A DNA stretch of 64,000 nucleotides from an uncultured Candidatus Saccharibacteria bacterium (GTDB lineage: Bacteria; Patescibacteriota; Saccharimonadia; Saccharimonadales; Saccharimonadaceae), in NCBI GenBank assembly GCA_937936045.1, contig CALGXC010000004.1:1-64000 (forward strand), in the 5' to 3' direction. The translations under genes were made by a program, and so were the position numbers. Below, piece by piece: positions 44,279 to 55,598 of this stretch (position 1 is its first letter; each line of letters starts with the position of its first letter). Under the pieces are notes generated by a model. It had not been told where the DNA came from. It saw nothing but the letters and a program-made list of their open reading frames with translations, and searched no databases.

Positions 44279-44755
44279 TTATCTATTGGAAATAAGTCGC
44301 CTGGTTTCTCTGTCTTGGTCGCGGCGTTTGATAGTTTGTCTTTTGTCGTAATTTTTCTTACCTTTTCCGAGCGCGATTGCAACTTTAATGAATTTTCCAT
44401 TGGTCAACAATTTGGTCGGGACAATTGTCATCCCCTGTTTTTTTGCTTCGGTGAAGTTGGCTAGCTGTTTTTTGCTGACTAGTAATTTCCGCGCTGAAGT
44501 GTCGACTGAGCGGCTATTTGCTTCTCCGCGAACGTTTAATCGCAGTGAAAAGCTGGCGTTATTCAGCCATAATTCGCCATTTCTTAAGCTAACAAATGAA
44601 CCCTTAAGCTGGACGTGTCCTTCTCTGGCGGCTCGTACTTCCATTCCAGTTAAAACCAAGCCGGCTACAATTTCTTCGCCAAGTTCATAATCAAACCGTG
44701 CGCGACGATTGATAATATTCTGTGTGGCTGGTTTTTTAGCTTTTGGCTTTGACAT
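44279..44755 (-). CDS. smpB: SsrA-binding protein SmpB
   Basis: This is the tmRNA partner in ribosome rescue. The 158-residue protein has the OB-fold sequence ARFDYELGEEIVAGLVLTG, then WLNNASF and a basic C-terminal tail ending RRLISNR. TATAAT ends 7 nt before the ATG. A convincing tmRNA gene was not found in the window. Confidence 0.96.
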   Translation of the reverse strand: MSKPKAKKPATQNIINRRARFDYELGEEIVAGLVLTGMEVRAAREGHVQLKGSFVSLRNGELWLNNASFSLRLNVRGEANSRSVDTSARKLLVSKKQLANFTEAKKQGMTIVPTKLLTNGKFIKVAIALGKGKKNYDKRQTIKRRDQDRETRRLISNR

Positions 44756-44844
44756 GGATTATATTATAGCAAAACTTAACGCGACAGTATATTTAGGCTA
44801 GTTTGGTGCGGCTGAAATATGACTTATGTTACAATATCTCAAGC

Positions 44845-46503
44845 ATGATAGCCGACATTCACATTACTGAAAAAAGTTTTGGTGATAAGACGTTAATGAA
44901 AGACGTCAAGTTTAGTGTGGACGATGGCGAAAAAGTCGGCGTGGTTGGCCGTAACGGCGTTGGCAAGTCGACGCTGTTTGGAATATTGAGTGGAAAAGAT
45001 ACTGATTATACTGGCGAGGTTATTTTTCGGCGTGGCATTACGGTTGCGACTACCGCTCAGGAACATCATGGTTTGGGCGATCAAACGGTTATGTCGTATA
45101 TTCTTGGCGGGCTTCCAGAATATTCCAAGCTAAAGAAAATTATTGATGAATATCCGCTGACTATGGGCGACAATATGCGAAAAATTGAGGAATATACGCA
45201 AGCTCTGGAGCGATTTGACCAAAAAGGATTTTATCAAGTTGAAGAAAAAATTGAGCGAGAGCTGAGTAATTTTCAATTAGACGGTTATGGCTATCGGCGG
45301 ATTTCTTCCCTGTCTGGTGGGCAGAAAAGATTAGTGGAGATTGTTAAAATTATGCACTCGGAGGCGCATTTGGCGCTGATTGACGAACCGACCAACCACA
45401 TGGATTATGTGGCGAAACAGCAGTTTATTGATTGGATGAATTCCCAGCCACATCAAGCGATGCTAATCATTACACATGATCGCGATGTGCTTGGGCAAGT
45501 TGATCGAATAGTTGAGATTAAGGACGGTCAAGCCGTGAGTTACCGCGGAAATTACGACGCGTATTTGAAGCAGAACGCCCAAGCGACGACGGCTGGAATG
45601 AATAATTTTGAGCAGATTGAGAAGCGAATTGTTAACCTGAAACAAAAAGTTTTGGACTATCAAAGACTTAAGGAGAAGTCGCGTAATCCTGGCACGATTC
45701 AGAAATTTAAGCGGCTGGAGAACGAGGCGCGCGCGGAGCTGGAGGAATTGTCAGAAATGGAAAAGCCGACGTTTTGGATTGACAAAGAATCTGTTGGTCA
45801 ATTGGATTATAAATCCGCCGAGCGTTACGGAAAATTCAAGTCGCGTAATATTCGACTGAGCATGAAGGATGCGTCCAGTCGCAGTCAGCACGTGTTGGTT
45901 CGCGCGGAAAATGTGGCGGTTGGGATTGGTGAGCGGATATTGTTTGAGGATGTGAATATTGATTTGCGCGAAGGTGAAGCGATTGAAATTAGAGGTCGCA
46001 ATGGCGCTGGTAAGACTACGCTGATTCGGATGATTTTGGCGTTGGGCAAGAGCTTTGACGATGGTCCTGTTCTTTATTCTGGCGATATTTTCCTTGATCC
46101 GCAGGTTCGAATTGGCGTTTATGAACAAGAAATTGACGAGCGATATCTGTCTGATCCGCTAGAAAAAGCGATTGAAAAATTGTACATGAGTCGCGATTTG
46201 TCGATTTCTGATACGAAGATTCGGCAACTTTTGGCTGACTATTTGTTCACGGATGCTGATCGGATGACGTCGCTGGCTCGCTTGTCTGGTGGTCAAAAAG
46301 CGCGTTTTCAGATTATTGCTATGCTGGCGAACGACCCACAACTGCTTATCCTAGACGAGCCGACGAACCACTTGGATTTGCCGAGTATCGAAGAGCTGGA
46401 AACAGCGCTGACCAAATATTCCGGCGCGATTCTTTACGTCAGCCACGATAACTATTTCCGCGAAAAACTTGGCGGAAAAGTTGTGCAAATTGGCGCAGAA
46501 TAA
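44845..46503 (+). CDS. ABC-F ATPase (translation factor type)
   Basis: The protein has 552 residues with two ABC domains and no membrane part. Walker A motifs are GRNGVGKSTL and GRNGAGKTTL, signatures are LSGGQKR and LSGGQKAR, and Walker B ends are DEPTNHMD and DEPTNHLD. The linker between domains (about 245-330) is charged. ABC-F proteins act on the ribosome in antibiotic protection or stalling relief. I start at ATG 44845, 9 nt after TACAAT; the longer frame to 44803 has no support. Confidence 0.92.
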   Translation: MIADIHITEKSFGDKTLMKDVKFSVDDGEKVGVVGRNGVGKSTLFGILSGKDTDYTGEVIFRRGITVATTAQEHHGLGDQTVMSYILGGLPEYSKLKKIIDEYPLTMGDNMRKIEEYTQALERFDQKGFYQVEEKIERELSNFQLDGYGYRRISSLSGGQKRLVEIVKIMHSEAHLALIDEPTNHMDYVAKQQFIDWMNSQPHQAMLIITHDRDVLGQVDRIVEIKDGQAVSYRGNYDAYLKQNAQATTAGMNNFEQIEKRIVNLKQKVLDYQRLKEKSRNPGTIQKFKRLENEARAELEELSEMEKPTFWIDKESVGQLDYKSAERYGKFKSRNIRLSMKDASSRSQHVLVRAENVAVGIGERILFEDVNIDLREGEAIEIRGRNGAGKTTLIRMILALGKSFDDGPVLYSGDIFLDPQVRIGVYEQEIDERYLSDPLEKAIEKLYMSRDLSISDTKIRQLLADYLFTDADRMTSLARLSGGQKARFQIIAMLANDPQLLILDEPTNHLDLPSIEELETALTKYSGAILYVSHDNYFREKLGGKVVQIGAE

Positions 46504-46505
46504 AA

Positions 46506-46535
46506 ATTTTCCGCCAGAATTTGACGGAAAATCTT
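46506..46535. terminator. Convergent terminator between the ABC-F and glutaredoxin genes
   Basis: ATTTTCCG (46506-46513) pairs with CGGAAAAT (46525-46532), with A/T-rich flanks on both strands. It can serve both directions. Confidence 0.65.
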
Positions 46536-46552
46536 GAATCGTTTTAAGAAAA

Positions 46553-46840
46553 TTAGTCAGCTAGTAAGCCGTTTTTTCGTAGTAAATCTTGCAATTTCGG
46601 TCGATCAAAACCAAGCACTAATTCCCCGTTGATGTCCGTTACTGGCACGCCTTGGAAATTGCCACCATTTTTATTTAGCAATTCCTCTTTTGCGCCAGGA
46701 TCAGCCTCGATATCTTTGGAAACAAAATCAATTCCCAGCTTCTTCAGCCATTCCATTTCCGTGTGGCAAAACGCGCACCAGCTAGTGTTGTACACGACAA
46801 CTTTTGTGTCTTGATGGTTGTTCGTTGCGTCTTCGCTCAT
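46553..46840 (-). CDS. Glutaredoxin-like thiol-disulfide protein
   Basis: The protein has 95 residues and a thioredoxin fold with active site WCAFC, cis-Pro in GVPVTDI and a C-terminal GFDRPKLQDLL typical of NrdH and glutaredoxin. It probably reduces ribonucleotide reductase or other thiols. GGGGAATAT precedes the ATG. A divergent short gene lies upstream on the same strand. Confidence 0.88.
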   Translation of the reverse strand: MSEDATNNHQDTKVVVYNTSWCAFCHTEMEWLKKLGIDFVSKDIEADPGAKEELLNKNGGNFQGVPVTDINGELVLGFDRPKLQDLLRKNGLLAD

Positions 46841-46888
46841 ATATTCCCCTATTTAATAACACTTTCAATTATAACATAACGGTTACGT

Positions 46889-47113
46889 CTATTTAGAATT
46901 CTTCGACGTCAAATGCCAATTTTTGCACCATTCGCAGTGATATATATCAATCGACAAATTCGGGCTTGCTAGCTCTTGGATTTCTGCTGCTTGGCGGGCT
47001 TTTATCTCTGTTGAGAAGCGACGTTTTTTCTGGCAATTAGTCAGCCCTGAAATTGACATCAATGATGTTTTTGGGCTTTTCTGGCTATTTTTTGAATAAT
47101 TTCGTCGTGGCAT
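46889..47113 (-). CDS. Small putative zinc-ribbon protein
   Basis: The protein has 74 residues. A Lys/Ser-rich basic start is followed by a C-terminal YHCEWCKNWHLTS, a CxxC knuckle plus His. With the Cys in TNCQKKRRF this could bind zinc. It looks like a short nucleic-acid-binding protein. TATACT ends 10 nt before the ATG. The family was not recognised. Confidence 0.6.
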   Translation of the reverse strand: MPRRNYSKNSQKSPKTSLMSISGLTNCQKKRRFSTEIKARQAAEIQELASPNLSIDIYHCEWCKNWHLTSKNSK

Positions 47114-47152
47114 CTTGCAAAATAGTATAACAGATTGATATAGTGGAAAGTA

Positions 47153-47413
47153 ATGGTAAAAGAAACTGACATTTCGGCTAATGATACAGGCGATTCTGGT
47201 GCGATGATGATTTTGGCAAGGACGATGATTGGTACAATGTGGCGAATGTTTTTGCCGACGATTGGCTTAACTTTGTTAGGATTGTGGCTGGATAATGTCA
47301 GCGGAATGAAGATGAGATGGCTGCTTGCTGGAATTATTTCTGGCACGATTATCTCAGTGATTCTCGTAGCTTTGCAAATTGCTAAAATTAAACAGCAGGA
47401 GTTGAAGAAATGA
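47153..47413 (+). CDS. ATP synthase accessory membrane protein, AtpZ/AtpI-like
   Basis: The protein has 86 residues and two transmembrane helices (about 33-49 and 56-76) joined by a short basic loop, with a Lys-rich C-terminus. It is the first gene of the ATP synthase operon and overlaps atpB by 4 bp (ATGA), which is the classical position of atpI or atpZ, assembly helpers for the c-ring. Confidence 0.7.
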   Translation: MVKETDISANDTGDSGAMMILARTMIGTMWRMFLPTIGLTLLGLWLDNVSGMKMRWLLAGIISGTIISVILVALQIAKIKQQELKK

Positions 47414-48246
47414 TTGATTATATGGCAAGCGCCGGTCCGCATATTTCAGTAAAGGTTGACGAAGTTTTCAATGTCGCTGGCATATCTATTACGAATTCAC
47501 ACTTGATGGGATTCTTGGGATTGATCGTACTGGTGTGGGCAATGTTCCGTACTCGTGCGGCGGTTTTAGGTAAAAAGAAACATAATTTTATCACAAGACT
47601 AATTCAGTGGACGTTCGACGGACTTTATAGTACAGTTTGCCAAGTTATTCCAGACCAAAAATGGGCGCGTAAGGTTGCTCCGCTTTGTATTACGTTGTTT
47701 TTCTTTATCGTTGCGCAGTATTGGCTGGGGCTTTTGCCGATCGTTGGTCCGATTACAATTGGCGAGCATCACACTCCTCTATTTCGCGGTGGCGTGGCAG
47801 ATCTTAATATGACTTTCGGCTTGGCGATTGTAACGATTATCGCGGCTCAGATTTACGCGTTTAAATATCTTGGCTTTAAGGGCAATTTGGGGCGATATTT
47901 TGTTAACCCACTGCGCGATCCAATCATGTCATTTGTCGGAATTTTGGAATTGGTGGCTGAATTTTCGCGAATGCTGGGACTGAGTTTCCGTCTATTTGGT
48001 AACGTTTTGGCTGGCGAAATCCTCTTGGCGATTATCGCTTATATGACGAAGTTTTTGTCGCCTATGGCTCTGCAGCCGTTCTATTTCTTTGAGCTGTTTA
48101 TTGGCGGTATTCAGGCGTATATTTTCTTTATGCTATCAACTGTGTTTATTTCCCTGGGGCTGGCTCACCATGATTCGCACGAGCCAATTGATGAAGTTCA
48201 CTCCTCTGTTGAAACTAGTAAATTAGCAACATCAGAGAGTGATTAA
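47410..48246 (+). CDS. atpB: ATP synthase subunit a
   Basis: The protein has 278 residues and forms the Fo proton channel. The conserved helix reads EFSRMLGLSFRLFGNVLAGE and contains the essential Arg. At least five transmembrane helices are visible. The 5' end overlaps the accessory gene, and atpE follows after 36 bp. Confidence 0.95.
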   Translation: MIDYMASAGPHISVKVDEVFNVAGISITNSHLMGFLGLIVLVWAMFRTRAAVLGKKKHNFITRLIQWTFDGLYSTVCQVIPDQKWARKVAPLCITLFFFIVAQYWLGLLPIVGPITIGEHHTPLFRGGVADLNMTFGLAIVTIIAAQIYAFKYLGFKGNLGRYFVNPLRDPIMSFVGILELVAEFSRMLGLSFRLFGNVLAGEILLAIIAYMTKFLSPMALQPFYFFELFIGGIQAYIFFMLSTVFISLGLAHHDSHEPIDEVHSSVETSKLATSESD

Positions 48247-48282
48247 ATTAGGTAATAATTAATTAAAAGGAGAATATTAACA

Positions 48283-48495
48283 ATGGAAGCATTAGCATTC
48301 ACACTTACCTACGCAATCCCAGCAGCATTTGCAGCAATTGGTGCCGCAATTGTTGGTGCAGCAGCTATGAACGCCGCTGGTCGTAACCCAGAAAAAATCA
48401 ACGACCTACGCACAATGATGATCTTGGGTATTTCATTCATCGACGCTATTGCTATTATCGGTTTCGTCGCAGCAATCGTCGGCAAAGTTATGTAG
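48283..48495 (+). CDS. atpE: ATP synthase subunit c
   Basis: The protein has 70 residues and forms a two-helix hairpin for the rotor ring. The polar loop is GRNPE, and the ion-binding carboxylate is Asp54 in FIDAIAIIG rather than the more usual Glu. No Gln lies in helix 1, so protons rather than sodium are the likely coupling ion. AAAGGAG precedes the ATG by about 9 nt, a strong site suited to a high-copy subunit. Confidence 0.95.
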   Translation: MEALAFTLTYAIPAAFAAIGAAIVGAAAMNAAGRNPEKINDLRTMMILGISFIDAIAIIGFVAAIVGKVM

Positions 48496-48511
48496 TTTTC
48501 GGGAGTAAATT

Positions 48512-49054
48512 GTGGAGAAAATATTAACACAATTTGCCAATTCTGGCGCATCGGAAAAAGCCGGTTTGTTTGATTCGCTAGGCATTGATTGGGCTCTGTT
48601 GGCGTTTCAGACGGTAGCATTCTTAATCTTGCTATTTGTTCTTCGCAAGTTTGTTTATCCGCCAATGATGGAAATGCTAGTCAAGCGAGAAAAAGACTTG
48701 AAAGCGGCTGACGCGGCGGCAAAATCTGCTAAGGAAAATGCCGACCGAGCTGAAGAAATGACCGCCGAAATGATGCGAAAAGCGCGAGCGCAAGCTAGCG
48801 ACATCGTGGCGTCTGCTCGAGAAGAAGCGACCGAAGTTGTTGAAGAAGCGGCTAAAAAAGCGACCGCCAAATCTGAAGCTTTGATTAAAGAAGCGCATAA
48901 TACGATTGCTCAAGAAATTGAAAACGCTAAGAAAGACCTGCACAATTCGACATTAGAGTTGGTAGCTGAAGCGACTGGCAAGGTTTTGGGCGAGAAAATT
49001 GATGCGAAGAAAGATACGAAGCTGATTTCGGAAGCGCTTGAGGAGGCTGAATAG
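48512..49054 (+). CDS. atpF: ATP synthase subunit b
   Basis: The protein has 180 residues. One transmembrane helix (about 29-47, ALLAFQTVAFLILLFVL) is followed by a long Ala/Glu/Lys-rich coiled coil for the peripheral stalk. The start is a GTG, with GGGAG upstream. It lies 16 bp after atpE. Confidence 0.93.
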   Translation: MEKILTQFANSGASEKAGLFDSLGIDWALLAFQTVAFLILLFVLRKFVYPPMMEMLVKREKDLKAADAAAKSAKENADRAEEMTAEMMRKARAQASDIVASAREEATEVVEEAAKKATAKSEALIKEAHNTIAQEIENAKKDLHNSTLELVAEATGKVLGEKIDAKKDTKLISEALEEAE

Positions 49055-49453
49055 ATGAGATTAGTGTCCAGGAGAAAGTTGGCAAAGTACGCAGCTGAAC
49101 AAATTTTAGCTGGCAATGACGCGGTGTTGGAAGAAATTGCTGGTCTTTTGATTTACGAAAAGCACGAACGTGAAGTTGATTTGTTGGTGCGAGATATTGA
49201 GGCAGAATTGGCTGAGAACGGTGAAATTGTAGCGTCGGTCGAGAGTGCGAGAGCGCTTGATGACAATACAAGGCGTAAAATAGAACAATTTCTGGCGACT
49301 GTGGCGAGCGATAAAAATAGCAAGCCAAAAGTGTCGCTAAGAGAATCAATTGACCCGACGTTAATTGGCGGATTTAAGCTACAAACGCCGACCGCAACAC
49401 TGGACGCAACGGTTTCGAAGAAGTTAAACGACTTGCGGGCGAAGAAAATCTAG
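49055..49453 (+). CDS. atpH: ATP synthase subunit delta (short form)
   Basis: The protein has 132 residues, clearly shorter than the ~175 usual for this subunit. The N-terminal helical part ([15 protein letters not shown]) and the C-terminal end ([26 protein letters not shown]) are recognisable, so the reduction is internal. It begins directly after the atpF stop codon. Confidence 0.88.
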   Translation: MRLVSRRKLAKYAAEQILAGNDAVLEEIAGLLIYEKHEREVDLLVRDIEAELAENGEIVASVESARALDDNTRRKIEQFLATVASDKNSKPKVSLRESIDPTLIGGFKLQTPTATLDATVSKKLNDLRAKKI

Positions 49454-49461
49454 GAGGAAAA

Positions 49462-50988
49462 ATGAGCAAGATTGATGTGACAGAATTAGCCAAAAGCCTG
49501 CGGGAAAAAATCGCGCAGCTGGAGGCGACAGAAGGTTTGGAAGATGCCGGCGTGGTTATTCGCGTTGGTGACGGCGTGGCTTGGGTGCATGGCTTAAGTA
49601 GCGCTGGTTATAGCGAAGTGCTGGAAATTGAAACTGACGGCGGCACGGTTGAGGCGTTTGCTTTGAACTTGATGGAAGATGAAATTGGTGCGGTGATTCT
49701 TGGCGGCGAAGATAAGGTTAAGGCTGGCGCCAGCGTTCGCCGCAAGGGCTCGGTGCTAGACGTTCCTGTCGGTGAAGAACTATTAGGGCGAGTGGTTGAT
49801 CCGCTGGGTCGACCTCTTGACGATGGTCCAGCAATTAAGACGAAGAAACGTGGTTTAATTGAGCGTCCTGCTATTGGTGTGATGGGTCGTAAATCAGTTC
49901 ACGAACCTCTGATGACCGGTATTATGTCGATTGACGCGATGTTCCCGATAGGTCGTGGTCAGCGCGAGCTTATCATCGGCGACCGTCAAACTGGTAAAAC
50001 GGCAATTGCTATCGATACGATGATTAACCAGGCTCGTCAAAAGACTGGCGTGGTGAACGTTTATGTGGCGATTGGTCAAAAATTGTCGAAGATCGCGCGA
50101 TTGGTCGACCGATTGAAAGAAGAGGGTGTGATGGATCAGACGATTATTGTTGCGACCAGCCCGTCCGACGCAGCTTCCCTGCTTTACCTGGCGCCTTACG
50201 CCGGTACTGCTATGGGAGAATATTTCCGTGATAACGGCGGTCACGCATTGATGATTTATGACGATTTGACCAAGCACGCGGTGGCTTATCGACAGATGTC
50301 GCTATTGTTGCGCCGTCCACCAGGACGTGAAGCTTATCCAGGTGATGTCTTCTATTTGCACTCACGCTTGTTGGAACGCTCGGCTAAATTGTCAGATGAA
50401 CTTGGCGCGGGAAGCTTGACGGCTCTGCCAATTATTGAAACTCAGGCTGGCGACATTTCCGCTTATATTCCAACCAACGTGATCTCTATTACCGACGGTC
50501 AGATTTTCCTGGAAACCGACTTGTTCTATCAAGGCATTCGCCCAGCCATCTCAGCCGGTCTATCAGTTTCTCGTGTTGGTGGCGCAGCTCAGACGAAAGC
50601 CGTTAAATCTGTCGGCGGAAACTTGAAACTTGGTCTTTCTCAGTTCCGGGAATTGGCGTCATTTGCTCAATTTGGCTCAGATCTTGACGACGCAACAAAG
50701 GCTCAAATTGACCGCGGTCAGCGACTCACTGAACTTCTGAAGCAGCCACAATATCAACCGATGAGCGTCTGGGAGCAATTTGTCAGCATTCACGCGGTAA
50801 CTGGCGGCATGTTTGACGATGTTCCAGTTTCTAAGATTAAGGATGCGCAGTCTGCCCTATTGACCTATCTCTGGAAAAATTCTAAAGATGCTATGCGTGA
50901 GTTAAACAAGGGCGATAAACCTTCGGATGAGCAATTGAAATTGATTGACGAAGCTACGAAAGAAATAGCGAAAGGATTTGAGGAGTAA
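49462..50988 (+). CDS. atpA: ATP synthase subunit alpha
   Basis: The protein has 508 residues and is the regulatory F1 subunit. The P-loop is GDRQTGKTA, and the arginine-finger segment is [17 protein letters not shown] precedes the ATG by 5-6 nt. It is full length. Confidence 0.97.
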   Translation: MSKIDVTELAKSLREKIAQLEATEGLEDAGVVIRVGDGVAWVHGLSSAGYSEVLEIETDGGTVEAFALNLMEDEIGAVILGGEDKVKAGASVRRKGSVLDVPVGEELLGRVVDPLGRPLDDGPAIKTKKRGLIERPAIGVMGRKSVHEPLMTGIMSIDAMFPIGRGQRELIIGDRQTGKTAIAIDTMINQARQKTGVVNVYVAIGQKLSKIARLVDRLKEEGVMDQTIIVATSPSDAASLLYLAPYAGTAMGEYFRDNGGHALMIYDDLTKHAVAYRQMSLLLRRPPGREAYPGDVFYLHSRLLERSAKLSDELGAGSLTALPIIETQAGDISAYIPTNVISITDGQIFLETDLFYQGIRPAISAGLSVSRVGGAAQTKAVKSVGGNLKLGLSQFRELASFAQFGSDLDDATKAQIDRGQRLTELLKQPQYQPMSVWEQFVSIHAVTGGMFDDVPVSKIKDAQSALLTYLWKNSKDAMRELNKGDKPSDEQLKLIDEATKEIAKGFEE

Positions 50989-50991
50989 TTC

Positions 50992-51873
50992 ATGCCGAGC
51001 ACTCGCGCGCTGAAAAATCGCATTCGTTCGGTGGACTCAACTAAGCAGATCACCAAGGCTATGCAATTGGTGGCGGCTAGTAAAATGCGTCGCGCTCAAG
51101 AGGCAGATAAAGCTTCTGCGCCGTACACGATGGCGGCGGAAGAACTACTGTCTTATTTAGCGAGCCAAGGCGCAACTGACAACCACCCGCTGTTTGTTAG
51201 GCGAAAGATAAATAAGCGATTGATTATCGTGGTGGCTAGCGACAAAGGTCTGGCTGGCGCATATAACACCAACGTTTTGAAGAAGTATTTGGAGCTATTA
51301 AAGCGTGATGACGAGCGCGGAATTGAGAACTTGACCTTAACTATCGGTCGCCGAGCCTCGCAATTCGCAACGCGCCTTAAAGATACGAAAATCATCGGTA
51401 CGTATGAAGATTTGCCAGATCAGCCGTCTGGATTGACGTTCCATACGATTTTGAATACGGCAGTAAATATGTTTGAAAATGGCGAAGTTGACGCCGTTAC
51501 GCTTGTCTATACGCGTTTTGTCAATAGCATGGTTCAGACTGCGGAATTGGACAGATTATTGCCAGCAGGAACGAAAATCTTGGTTGATCCGAGTGAAGTT
51601 TCTAACACGATTTCTGACGCCAAATATGAGCCGAGTATTCCAGAAGTTTTGGACGCGGTGGCGTATCGTTTGGTCGGTGCGCGACTGTTGCAGGCGTTGC
51701 TTGATGCTCGCGCTAGTGAACATTCTATGCGTATGATGGCGATGAAGAATGCTACGGATAATGCCAGTGATTTGGTTGATGATTTGACGCTAGCTATGAA
51801 TAAAGCTCGTCAAGGAGCGATTACTCAGGAGCTTGCTGAAATTTCTGGTGGCGTGGAGGCGATGGAACAATGA
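50992..51873 (+). CDS. atpG: ATP synthase subunit gamma
   Basis: The central rotor shaft, 293 residues. The N-terminal helix (RALKNRIRSVDSTKQITKAM) and the C-terminal helix (ASEHSMRMMAMKNATDNA) form the coiled coil. Its TGA overlaps an ATG opening a seven-codon ORF (51871-51894) that ends at the next gene's ribosome binding site. Confidence 0.95.
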   Translation: MPSTRALKNRIRSVDSTKQITKAMQLVAASKMRRAQEADKASAPYTMAAEELLSYLASQGATDNHPLFVRRKINKRLIIVVASDKGLAGAYNTNVLKKYLELLKRDDERGIENLTLTIGRRASQFATRLKDTKIIGTYEDLPDQPSGLTFHTILNTAVNMFENGEVDAVTLVYTRFVNSMVQTAELDRLLPAGTKILVDPSEVSNTISDAKYEPSIPEVLDAVAYRLVGARLLQALLDARASEHSMRMMAMKNATDNASDLVDDLTLAMNKARQGAITQELAEISGGVEAMEQ

Positions 51874-51903
51874 TAAAGGAGATCTTGAAGTAAAGGAGCA
51901 ATT

Positions 51904-53725
<1,822 letters not shown>

Positions 53726-53727
53726 TC

Positions 53728-54153
53728 ATGAAATTGTCATTAGTCACACTTGTCGGTACGAAGGTTGACGAAGAAGTTTATTCGGTGTCAATTCCGACTA
53801 CTGACGGCGAAATTTCCGTTTTCCCAAGCCACGAGCCGCTAGTGACGATTGCACGGGACGGCGTAATTACCGTGCGTCGGCATAAAGAAGATTCCGATAA
53901 TCATCTGGAGTATTTCGCAATCTCTGGTGGCGTGGTAAAAATTGACTATTCGTCGGTGCAAATTTTGGTTGATGAAGCTGATCACGGTGACGACATCATC
54001 GAGGCGGAAACTCAGAAGGCTCTGGAGCGTGCTATTAAGGCGCGTGATGAAGCTGGCGATCAAGTTGAGCGCGAGAAAGCCAAACAGCTTATCGACCGTC
54101 ATATGGTGCGATTGAAGGTTGCTGATCTTCATAGGCGTAAGCGACGACGCTAG
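53728..54153 (+). CDS. atpC: ATP synthase subunit epsilon
   Basis: The protein has 141 residues. An N-terminal beta-sandwich (SIPTTDGEISVFPSHEPLV) is followed by a C-terminal helical pair ending in an unusually basic RRKRRR. It starts 2 bp after the atpD stop and ends the operon. Confidence 0.93.
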   Translation: MKLSLVTLVGTKVDEEVYSVSIPTTDGEISVFPSHEPLVTIARDGVITVRRHKEDSDNHLEYFAISGGVVKIDYSSVQILVDEADHGDDIIEAETQKALERAIKARDEAGDQVEREKAKQLIDRHMVRLKVADLHRRKRRR

Positions 54154-54176
54154 GTTTAGAGCGTAAATAATTAGAC

Positions 54177-54209
54177 AAAATCCTGTCGATATCGTCGGGG
54201 TTTTGTTTT
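54177..54209 (+). terminator. ATP synthase operon terminator
   Basis: AAAATCCTG pairs with the CGGGGTTTT side around CGATATCG with G-U pairs, followed by TTTTGTTTT. Confidence 0.65.
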
Positions 54210-54255
54210 ATGCCTTAAACTGGGCGTGAAGATTGAAAGGTGTATACAGATTTAC

Positions 54256-55042
54256 TCATAGATTATTAGTAACGCGATGAACACTATTCTGTTGCTTTTT
54301 TGATAGTGCACCAGCGACTAGAGATAAGTATGGATCAATAAAATATTCCTCGATATACTTATTGTCTAGCACTGGACTAATGTAATCAGGTAATGTATCT
54401 ATATACGAATGCATGTCATCAGCGATGCCGCGACCGCTCTTATCGAAATAAGAGGAAGTTAGATCTATTGCTCGCTCTTCTCCTGTCTTTGCACTGAATG
54501 CGGTATTTTTAATTTGCGCGTCGCCATGTGCAACTCCCGATTTATGTAGCCTCGCGAGTGTCGCTGCTCCCACAAACAGAACCTTTTGTATTTTTTTAGG
54601 ATTGTCCGTGCTGTCGGTAATCGCGTCACAGCTCACAACATCGTCTTCGAATGCTGATAGTGTATATATTGAATCTCTGCCTGATAAAAATCCTAGTTGG
54701 TTGGTATGGTTTAATATGCCCTTCACTAATAAGATGTTGTGTAATACAAAATTCTGAAAGTGCAGAAGCGATATTGTCATGAGGCTTAATCGCTACAGGT
54801 ATTTCTGTGTCATTTGTTGACATATTTCCGAACATGATGCCGCTTGCTGCGTCCCGTCGTCCTGTATAATAATCTTCAACGGGAGTGAATGTGAGTCTTT
54901 GACCGCGAGTAGCGCTACTCAGCGGTGTATTATTTGCTATGAGGAGTTGTCCGCTGGGTGTATTTTCTATTGCCGTACGCAGTTTTCTCTTTGGCTTATC
55001 CTGGTGTAATATGCCACATGCACGCATTTCTGAAGATAACAT
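54256..55042 (-). pseudogene. Frameshifted kinase-like gene
   Basis: Two overlapping frames make one protein. The first (55042 to 54626) holds VAIKPH (Lys of strand 3) and ALSEFCITQHLI (helix C Glu). The second (through 54256) holds LSGRDSIYTLSAFED, the catalytic loop HGDAQIKN and AIDLTSS in the DFG position. The frame changes near 54690-54700, close to a run of five T in ATTTTTATC. Joined, it would be about 255 residues of aminoglycoside-phosphotransferase or HipA-like kinase fold. It may be a pseudogene, a sequencing error or a programmed shift. TATAAT ends 6 nt before the ATG at 55042. Confidence 0.7.
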
Positions 55043-55141
55043 ATTTATATTATATAATATTATCTATACTTTTTCAATCAATTTGCGTATAGTACTAAGA
55101 CTCTAATTAATACTAATCTAAATAGCGACGTCTTCCGTCGT

Positions 55142-55597
55142 CTATTCTTTGTCTTCAGCGATACCAAAAGTAACAGCCACGAATAGAGACAGAACCACTA
55201 CAAACCCTGAGATAATGGCGATAGTTTTTGATGTTTCAAATGAAATAGCGTTATTTGTATACACGGATAATGTTGAAAAGGTCTCCGTGTCACTAAAATC
55301 AGGCATTGCAAGGCCGCAGATAAATAATGAGATTGACATGACGATAAAGGAAGCACGTACTATTGTGGTGAGATGGTCTTTTGATACATGGCGTTTTTTT
55401 ATTTGTCGGGAGATGATTGCAAGACAGATACAGCTAACGATAAGCGCCCACGGGGCAAGTAGTGCTAGTACCCAACCGCCGATGCCAGTAATGAATCCGC
55501 GTGCGAGCGAGAACCAGATAGCACTTACCCATAATGCTATGACAATCCATGTGTCTATGGCCTGTTGTTTTTGTAGCTTTTGTTTTTTTGTTGTCAT
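55142..55597 (-). CDS. Hypothetical four-helix membrane protein
   Basis: The protein has 151 residues. A Lys/Gln-rich N-terminus is followed by four hydrophobic segments (IVIALWVSAIWFSLARGF, GWVLALLAPWALIVSCICLAI, IVRASFIVMSISLFICGLAM, IAIISGFVVVLSLFVAVTF). I start at ATG 55597, which lies 7 nt after TATACT; the longer frame overlaps dus. Function unknown. Confidence 0.6.
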   Translation of the reverse strand: MTTKKQKLQKQQAIDTWIVIALWVSAIWFSLARGFITGIGGWVLALLAPWALIVSCICLAIISRQIKKRHVSKDHLTTIVRASFIVMSISLFICGLAMPDFSDTETFSTLSVYTNNAISFETSKTIAIISGFVVVLSLFVAVTFGIAEDKE

Positions 55598-55598
55598 G

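Noticed and set aside
47059..47442. 127-codon minus-strand frame over the start of the ATP synthase operon
   Set aside because: It overlaps the accessory gene and the atpB start, and does not look like protein.
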